The position numbers and the translations under genes were made by a program. 64,000 nucleotides of DNA from Polynucleobacter sp. es-EL-1 (GTDB lineage: Bacteria > Pseudomonadota > Gammaproteobacteria > Burkholderiales > Burkholderiaceae), in assembly GCF_018687975.1 (NCBI RefSeq), contig NZ_CP061310.1:1302001-1366000 (forward strand). Direction: 5' to 3'. Positions 58,914 through 64,000 of this stretch are shown here, in pieces. Position 1 is the first letter of the stretch, and every line of letters begins with the position of its first letter. Under the pieces are notes generated by a model that worked only from the letters and a program-made list of their open reading frames with translations, made no database searches and had not been told where the DNA came from.

Positions 58914-58935
58914 AGGGCCCACTCGGGCCCTTTTT
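58914..58935 (+). terminator. Terminator after folA
   Basis: AGGGCCC (58914-58920) pairs with GGGCCCT (58925-58931) around ACTC, followed by TTTT. It lies between folA and the convergent TRAP binding-protein gene. Confidence 0.88.
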
Positions 58936-58963
58936 ATTCCACCTCAAATCATTTGCACTATCT

Positions 58964-60049
58964 TTACAGTTTCTTAGCAAAACTGTACTGAGCAAAAGCC
59001 TGCTCAGCAACACTGAACCACTGAGCCTCCATATTTCTGAAGACGCGGTAATCCTCGAAGATTTTCTTAAACTGTGGATTTTTAGCAGACTCTTCTGCGT
59101 AAGTTTCTTGAGCAGCCTTAAAGCAGGCATCTAATACCGAAGTATTGAACTTTCTTAAGACTGCCCCATTCTGAATAAGGCGCTGTAATGCTGGAGGATT
59201 TAAGGCATCGTATTTAGCGCACATGTCAGTATGAGCCTCAAAGCAAGCGGCTTGCCACGCAGCCTGGTAAGAAGGAGGCAAGGAGTCCCACTGTTTTTTA
59301 TTGACTAAGAAGGACAATCCAGCTGCCCCTTCCCAAAAAGCGGGGTAGTAATAATTTTTAGCGACCTTAGCTAGGCCGAGTTTTTCATCGTCATAAGGAC
59401 CAACAAACTCAGCGGCATCAATCGTACCCTTCTCCAGAGCGGAATAAATTTCACCGGCAGGTAATTGCTGAGGCACTACACCCAACTTAGCGAGGACTTG
59501 ACCCGCAAAGCCTGCAATACGAAACTTCAAGCCTTTGAGATCTTCGGGAGACTTAATTTCTTTACGAAACCATCCACCCATTTGCGTGCCGGTTTGACCA
59601 CCTAAAAAATTGACAATGTTGTAGCTGGCATAGAGCTCACGCATTAACTTCATCCCATTGCCTTGCAGCATCCAAGCTGATTGTTGACGAGCCGTCATTC
59701 CAAATGGTGCAGCTGTATCAAAGATAAAGGCGCTATTTTTACCAATGTAGTAGTAGCTCGCGGTATGTCCACACTCAACCGTGCCATTTTGTACTGCATC
59801 TAACACCTGTAATGCCGGCACAATCTCACCGGCAGCAAAGACTTTGACATTAAATTTTCCGTTGGTTGCCTTACTCAATGCTTTTGCAAAAATCTCTGGG
59901 GTGCCAATCAAGGTATCTAATGATTTGGGAAAGCTAGAAACTAAGCGCCAATTTAGCGTTGGTAAGTTCTGCGCAATAGCTGGAGCAGATAAAGCAGCAG
60001 CCCCGGCGCCTAAGGTAGCTTTCTTTAAAAATGAACGTCTTTGCATCAA
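58964..60049 (-). CDS. TRAP transporter substrate-binding protein (Tat exported)
   Basis: Periplasmic DctP-family binding protein of 361 aa. The N-terminus MMQRRSFLKKATLGAGAAAL has a twin-arginine motif (RRSFLKK) with cleavage near AIAQ. The mature protein has TRAP features: DAVQNGTVECGHTASYYYIG, the PEDLKGLKFRIAG region with its carboxylate-binding Arg, and KGTIDAAEFVGPYDD. The last resembles the alpha-keto acid-binding TakP group. No dctQ or dctM membrane genes are adjacent, so its partner is elsewhere. Confidence 0.9.
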   Translation of the reverse strand: MMQRRSFLKKATLGAGAAALSAPAIAQNLPTLNWRLVSSFPKSLDTLIGTPEIFAKALSKATNGKFNVKVFAAGEIVPALQVLDAVQNGTVECGHTASYYYIGKNSAFIFDTAAPFGMTARQQSAWMLQGNGMKLMRELYASYNIVNFLGGQTGTQMGGWFRKEIKSPEDLKGLKFRIAGFAGQVLAKLGVVPQQLPAGEIYSALEKGTIDAAEFVGPYDDEKLGLAKVAKNYYYPAFWEGAAGLSFLVNKKQWDSLPPSYQAAWQAACFEAHTDMCAKYDALNPPALQRLIQNGAVLRKFNTSVLDACFKAAQETYAEESAKNPQFKKIFEDYRVFRNMEAQWFSVAEQAFAQYSFAKKL

Positions 60050-60072
60050 TATCCCTTTGCAATTTCTATAAT

Positions 60073-61419
60073 TTATTTACCGCCAACCGTCATAGATCCA
60101 ATCAAAATAGAGCCGGTCTCTTTGGTGCCTCGAATTAAGGAGTCGCTGCCAATCATTTGAATATCTAGAAGCATGTCGCGCAAATTACCAGCAATGGTAA
60201 TTCCCTCAACCGGGTATTGAATTTCTCCATTTTCTACCCAATAACCAAATGCGCCGCGTGAATAGTCTCCAGTGACATAGTTCACGCCCTGACCCATTAG
60301 CTCAGTAACTAAAAGTCCTGAGCCCATTACCTTTAATAAAGCAGATAGGCCACCTTTAGGTGTCTTCTTGCTTTGCAAAGTGAGGTGGTGAGAACCGCCC
60401 GCATTACCAGTAGTCTTCATTCCCAGCTTACGAGCAGAATAAGTGGATAAGAAATAGCCTTGCAAAATACCTTTATCCACCACCGTTCTGGCCGAGGTCT
60501 TCACGCCCTCTTCATCAAATGGCGCGCTGCCAGTTAAAGACAAAAGATGCGGATTTTCAAAAAGGCTGACGTGCTTTGGAAGGACTTGTTTTCCAAGGCT
60601 ATCCAATAAAAAACTAGAGCGGCGATACAAGGCACCGCCTGACACCGCCTGAACCAAACTTCCCAGTAAGCCAGTTGCCAAGGGCGCCTCAAAAATGACT
60701 GGGCACTTACGCGTACTTAATGATCTGGCATGCAAACGAGATAACGCTCGCTGAGCAGCATATTTTCCTATTGCCTGTGGGTCAGCTAACTCCTCAGGAA
60801 TGCGCGAGCTGGAATACCAATCATCCCGTTGCATGAGTGCTTTTTTGCCACCCTCATTTGCGATAGGAGCGCATGAAATATAGTGACGGGAAAATGGATA
60901 GCCACCCATAAAACCATGGCTTGTCCCCATCATGAAATGGGCATGGTGAGCGGATACAGATGCACCATCGCTATTTTGAATTTGCTTACTCACTGCAAAG
61001 GCAGCCCCTTCAGCAGACCGAGCGATTTCTATTGCCGTAGCAGAATCTAAATCCCAAGGATGAAACAGATCCAAATCCAGTGGATTTTTTTCTAGTAATT
61101 CTTTTTCAGCTGGTCCCGCACAAACATCCTCAGCCGTATGCTGCGCTATGTGATACGCAGCCTCTACTGTTGCTTTAAGAGATTGAGTGGAAAAATCGCT
61201 GGTGCTGGCATTGCCACGCCGGTGCCCCAAGAACACCGTGACACCCACTTGCTTATCAAGACTTTGCTCAATAGTTTCCACCTCGCCCTTGCGCACCGTC
61301 ACTGATAGCCCTTGGCCTTCAGACACTTCCGCAACAGCATCGGAGGCCCCCCTTCTCTTGGCCTCTTTGAGCATGAAATCAATAATTTCTTGAAACTGGT
61401 TTGATGAGTATGTAAACAT
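60073..61419 (-). CDS. pmbA: PmbA/TldE, partner subunit of the TldD/TldE protease
   Basis: Protein of 448 aa forming with TldD a metalloprotease that processes small peptides and degrades CcdA-type antitoxins in E. coli; TldD is not in this window. Sequence landmarks are GASDAVAEVSEGQGLSVTVR, GTSHGFMGGYPFSRHY, and the C-terminal EGITIAGNLRDMLLDI. PmbA lacks the HExxH motif that TldD carries. ATG 61419 (MFTYSSNQF) is chosen; the longer frame upstream has no matching N-terminus and would overlap mog. Confidence 0.93.
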   Translation of the reverse strand: MFTYSSNQFQEIIDFMLKEAKRRGASDAVAEVSEGQGLSVTVRKGEVETIEQSLDKQVGVTVFLGHRRGNASTSDFSTQSLKATVEAAYHIAQHTAEDVCAGPAEKELLEKNPLDLDLFHPWDLDSATAIEIARSAEGAAFAVSKQIQNSDGASVSAHHAHFMMGTSHGFMGGYPFSRHYISCAPIANEGGKKALMQRDDWYSSSRIPEELADPQAIGKYAAQRALSRLHARSLSTRKCPVIFEAPLATGLLGSLVQAVSGGALYRRSSFLLDSLGKQVLPKHVSLFENPHLLSLTGSAPFDEEGVKTSARTVVDKGILQGYFLSTYSARKLGMKTTGNAGGSHHLTLQSKKTPKGGLSALLKVMGSGLLVTELMGQGVNYVTGDYSRGAFGYWVENGEIQYPVEGITIAGNLRDMLLDIQMIGSDSLIRGTKETGSILIGSMTVGGK

Positions 61420-61445
61420 ATCCCAATAATAGCTAGAATAGAAAC

Positions 61446-62069
61446 ATGAAGCATACCGAAGCCTGGGCACGTTCTGCCCCCAATGAAATCAAAATTGGCC
61501 TCATCTCCATCTCTGATAGAGCCAGCCAAGGCGTTTATGCCGACCAAGGGATACCCGCCCTGCAAACATGGCTTATAACCGCCCTCAGTACCCCCCATGT
61601 TTTTCATGAGCGCTTAATTGCAGATGAACGTGAAGTCATCACCGAGACCATTGTGGAGTTATGCGATGAATTGGGATGCGATTTAATCCTCACTACAGGC
61701 GGTACAGGGCCCGCCCGCAGAGATGTGACCCCTGAGGCCACCATCAATGCTGGAACCCGTGAAATGCCCGGATTTGGCGAGCAAATGCGTCAAATTAGCT
61801 TACGTTTTGTCCCCACCGCCATACTTTCTCGGCAGACAGCCGTTTTACGAGAAATCGAGGGGCATACGGCTCTGGTGATTAACTTGCCAGGGCAGCCTAA
61901 ATCCATCAAGGAAACCCTTGAGGGCCTAAAAGACGCAGAGGGAAATTCGATAGTGCCCGGTATTTTTGCCGCCGTGCCCTATTGCATCGAATTGTTTGGC
62001 GGCCCTATTGTTCAAACCCACGAATCGGTTATTAAAGTCTTTAGACCTAAAAGTGCGGTCAAAACCTAA
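61446..62069 (+). CDS. mog: Molybdopterin adenylyltransferase Mog
   Basis: Enzyme of 207 aa that adenylylates molybdopterin before MoeA inserts molybdate. Motifs are IGLISISDRASQGVYADQG, LILTTGGTGPARRDVTPEA and LVINLPGQPKSIKETL. It is divergent from pmbA with about 26 bp between start codons, separate from the moaA-mobA-moeA operon but part of the same pathway. Confidence 0.95.
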   Translation: MKHTEAWARSAPNEIKIGLISISDRASQGVYADQGIPALQTWLITALSTPHVFHERLIADEREVITETIVELCDELGCDLILTTGGTGPARRDVTPEATINAGTREMPGFGEQMRQISLRFVPTAILSRQTAVLREIEGHTALVINLPGQPKSIKETLEGLKDAEGNSIVPGIFAAVPYCIELFGGPIVQTHESVIKVFRPKSAVKT

Positions 62070-62107
62070 GAAATCTCAATATCGCCCAAATATCCTTGCG
62101 ATCAAGA

Positions 62108-62130
62108 AAAAGGCCCAGTGAGGGCCTTTT
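62108..62130. terminator. Bidirectional terminator between mog and orn
   Basis: AAAAGGCCC (62108-62116) pairs with GGGCCTTTT (62122-62130) around a 5-nt loop, with T-rich flanks on both strands. It serves convergent mog and orn. Confidence 0.88.
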
Positions 62131-62135
62131 GATTT

Positions 62136-62729
62136 TTAAGCGGGTTGCGGCAACGGAATAATAAATTTTTCTCGGTAATACTTGAGCTCCTCAATGGACT
62201 CTTCAATATCCGCCAAAGCAGTATGGGCCTGCTTTTTGGTAAACCCCTTGACTAATTCAGGATGCCAACGCCTGCATAACTCTTTCAGGGTCGAGACATC
62301 AATATTGCGATAGTGAAAATACGCCTCCAGCTTAGGCATGTATTTGGCCATAAAGCGCCTATCTTGACCAATCGTATTGCCACACATGGGAGCAATCCCC
62401 GGTTTGATGTATTGCTTCAAAAAAGCGATACATTGAGCCTCTACGGCAGCCTCGTCCAAAGTCGATGCCTTTACTTTATCAATCAAGCCCGAGCGTCCAT
62501 GGGTGCCCTTATTCCAGGCATCCATTGCCTCAAGAAGGGCATCCTCTTGATGCAGAACCCAAACTGGTGCGGTCGCAATGGTGTTGAGGTGGGCATCGGT
62601 CACAATGACGGCAATTTCTAAAATTCGCTCTTTTTCAGGATCTAAGCCTGACATTTCCATATCCACCCAAATCAGGTGTTCGCTAGCGGGAGCAGATTTT
62701 GCTGTCGGAATACTTGTTTTTTCACTCAT
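62136..62729 (-). CDS. orn: Oligoribonuclease
   Basis: DEDDh 3'-5' exonuclease of 197 aa that degrades 2-5 nt RNA and dinucleotides to mononucleotides. The first acidic pair is in LIWVDMEMSGLDPEKERILE; later HTALADIEESIEELKYYR carries the His and Asp. ATG 62729 (MSEKTSIPT) is preferred; a second ATG four codons upstream (62741) is possible. It is divergent from the Ste24 gene, 15 bp apart. Confidence 0.96.
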   Translation of the reverse strand: MSEKTSIPTAKSAPASEHLIWVDMEMSGLDPEKERILEIAVIVTDAHLNTIATAPVWVLHQEDALLEAMDAWNKGTHGRSGLIDKVKASTLDEAAVEAQCIAFLKQYIKPGIAPMCGNTIGQDRRFMAKYMPKLEAYFHYRNIDVSTLKELCRRWHPELVKGFTKKQAHTALADIEESIEELKYYREKFIIPLPQPA

Positions 62730-62744
62730 ATCTATAATCATCTC

Positions 62745-63995
62745 ATGACATTCACTATTGTTTTTCTAATCGCCTTTGTTGCCAGCTTTGGTTTACGCCA
62801 CTGGTTATCTCAACGCCAAATTCGCCATGTGGCCAATCATCGTGATTCGGTCCCTGCAGAATTCGCCTCCCAGATTACTTTAGCTGAGCATCAAAAGGCT
62901 GCTGACTATACGATCGCCAAATTACGCTTGGGTATTTTAGAGAATGGTGTCAGTGCCATCATCCTCATTTCCTTTACGCTTTTGGGTGGCTTACAACTTC
63001 TCAATTCAGCGCTCTTAGGACTCTTGGGTGAAGGCATTGCCCAACAAATTGCCTTGTTGGTATCCATTGTTTTGATTTCTGGGATTATTGATATTCCCTT
63101 TTCTTGGTACAAACAATTTCATTTAGAAGAGCGCTTTGGCTTTAACCGCATGAACACCAGATTGTTCTTTAGCGATATGTTTAAAGGTATTGGTGTAGGT
63201 GGCGCAATTGGCGTGCCCTTGTTATGGGTAGTACTGAGCCTCATGGAAAAAGCAGGTGACCTTTGGTGGCTTTGGGCCTGGGGTGTTGTTGTTGTATATG
63301 CAACCGTAATGCAGGTGATAGCGCCAACATTTATTGCCCCCATCTTTAACAAGTTTCAAGCATTAGAGGATGGCGCACTCAAGACACAAATTGAGGCTCT
63401 GCTAAATCGCTGTAATTTTGTAAGCCAAGGTCTATTTGTGATGGATGGTAGCAAGCGTAGCAGCCATGGGAACGCATACTTTACCGGAATGGGTACTGCG
63501 AAACGCATAGTCTTTTATGACACTTTGATTGAAAAACTAGAGCCCGCAGAGATCGAAGCCGTCTTAGCCCATGAATTAGGACACTTCAAGAAAAAACATA
63601 ATCGAAAACAATTGATCTTTATGTATATTCTATTTTTATTATCATTCGCAACTTTGGGTTGGCTTAGTATTCAGCCATGGTTCTATAGCGATCTCGGCGT
63701 GACTCCCAACCCAAATGGCTATAACGGTGGTCTTGCCTTAGCTCTCTTTATGCTGGTATCACCAGTGTTTAGCTTCTTCCTCACACCTCTGTCTAGTTTG
63801 GCGTCACGTAAACATGAATATGAGGCCGATGGCTTTGCCGCTGAGAAATCCTCTGCCTCGGATTTGATTTCGGCTTTGGTAAAGCTGTATCAAGACAATG
63901 CTTCAACCTTAACGCCAGATCCGATCTACACAGCCTTTTACAGCTCTCACCCACCTGCACCATTACGAATTGCTAATCTCAAACGATTTAGTTAA
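62745..63995 (+). CDS. M48 family integral membrane zinc metalloprotease (Ste24-like)
   Basis: Membrane protease of 416 aa of the Ste24/CAAX protease group. Several hydrophobic helices precede the zinc motif AHELGHFKKKH (about residue 281), and a further conserved acidic region EYEADGFAAEK near residue 358 supplies the third ligand. The catalytic domain includes FVMDGSKRSSHGNAYFTG, typical of the family. ATG 62745 is chosen as the first codon of the homologous hydrophobic start MTFTIVFLIAF. In bacteria the substrate is unknown; membrane protein quality control is likely. Confidence 0.9.
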   Translation: MTFTIVFLIAFVASFGLRHWLSQRQIRHVANHRDSVPAEFASQITLAEHQKAADYTIAKLRLGILENGVSAIILISFTLLGGLQLLNSALLGLLGEGIAQQIALLVSIVLISGIIDIPFSWYKQFHLEERFGFNRMNTRLFFSDMFKGIGVGGAIGVPLLWVVLSLMEKAGDLWWLWAWGVVVVYATVMQVIAPTFIAPIFNKFQALEDGALKTQIEALLNRCNFVSQGLFVMDGSKRSSHGNAYFTGMGTAKRIVFYDTLIEKLEPAEIEAVLAHELGHFKKKHNRKQLIFMYILFLLSFATLGWLSIQPWFYSDLGVTPNPNGYNGGLALALFMLVSPVFSFFLTPLSSLASRKHEYEADGFAAEKSSASDLISALVKLYQDNASTLTPDPIYTAFYSSHPPAPLRIANLKRFS

Positions 63996-64000
63996 TTCGC

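Noticed and set aside
1..64000. Prophage, insertion sequence, CRISPR-Cas or known defence system
   Set aside because: No transposase, integrase, phage structural, cas, restriction or toxin-antitoxin gene was seen; the only mobile element is the intein.

Overview
The window is ordinary chromosome of a small-genome betaproteobacterium. Gene orders and protein sequences fit Burkholderiaceae and most resemble the freshwater genus Polynucleobacter. That assignment is inferred from synteny and protein similarity recalled from memory; no database search was run. About 65 protein genes and two tRNA genes are packed tightly, with many 1-4 bp overlaps and few intergenic gaps above 200 bp.

Layout. 1-3357 (minus): threonine and alanine metabolism (thrC partial, hom, alaA). 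3436-10629 (plus): a small Mth938-fold protein followed by the lipid A 4-amino-4-deoxy-L-arabinose genes arnT, arnB, arnC, formyltransferase, decarboxylase and arnD. ArnA is split into two genes and no arnE/arnF is seen. 10669-13567 (plus): bcp, a structured leader, phoH, and an NlpC/P60 lipoprotein. 13569-16628: an autotransporter divergent from an MscS channel. 16704-20704 (minus): rpsF-priB-rpsR-rplI-dnaB, with a 352-residue intein inside the DnaB P-loop. 20839-23219: asparaginase, lexA and an unknown lipoprotein. 23313-26165 (minus): uvrC-pgsA-tRNA-Gly-tRNA-Cys. 26164-28959 (plus): earP, efp and a GNAT protein. 28968-43682 (minus): a long housekeeping run reading rpmF, plsX, fabH, fabD, fabG, acpP, fabF, mucD, lepA, lepB, rnc, era, recO, pdxJ, acpS, nagZ, preceded by yceD. 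44410-48495: maf and an RsmI-like methylase (plus), then sppA, a HAD phosphatase and rluC (minus). 48496-51595: a long leader and rne. 51678-54726: moaA-mobA-moeA. The remainder holds a 2-hydroxyacid dehydrogenase, ferredoxin plus ferredoxin reductase, thyA-folA, an orphan TRAP binding protein, pmbA, mog, orn and a Ste24-type protease.

Most interesting points. (1) The DnaB intein has the features of a class 3 intein: Ala at position 1, the Trp/Cys/Thr triad, terminal His-Asn, and Thr at +1. It also keeps both LAGLIDADG motifs, and it separates the Walker A Lys from the following Thr, so unspliced helicase should be inactive. (2) The phoH leader can fold as a three-way junction followed by a terminator-like hairpin just before the ribosome binding site, so it is a candidate attenuator or riboswitch. 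(3) lexA has a SOS box ending one base before the ATG, and the promoter predicts a leaderless mRNA. (4) rne has a leader of about 375 nt, similar in length to the autoregulatory leader of E. coli rne. (5) uvrC and earP are divergent genes whose start codons overlap. (6) The rpoE-rseA-rseB block that commonly sits between fabF and mucD in related bacteria is absent here.
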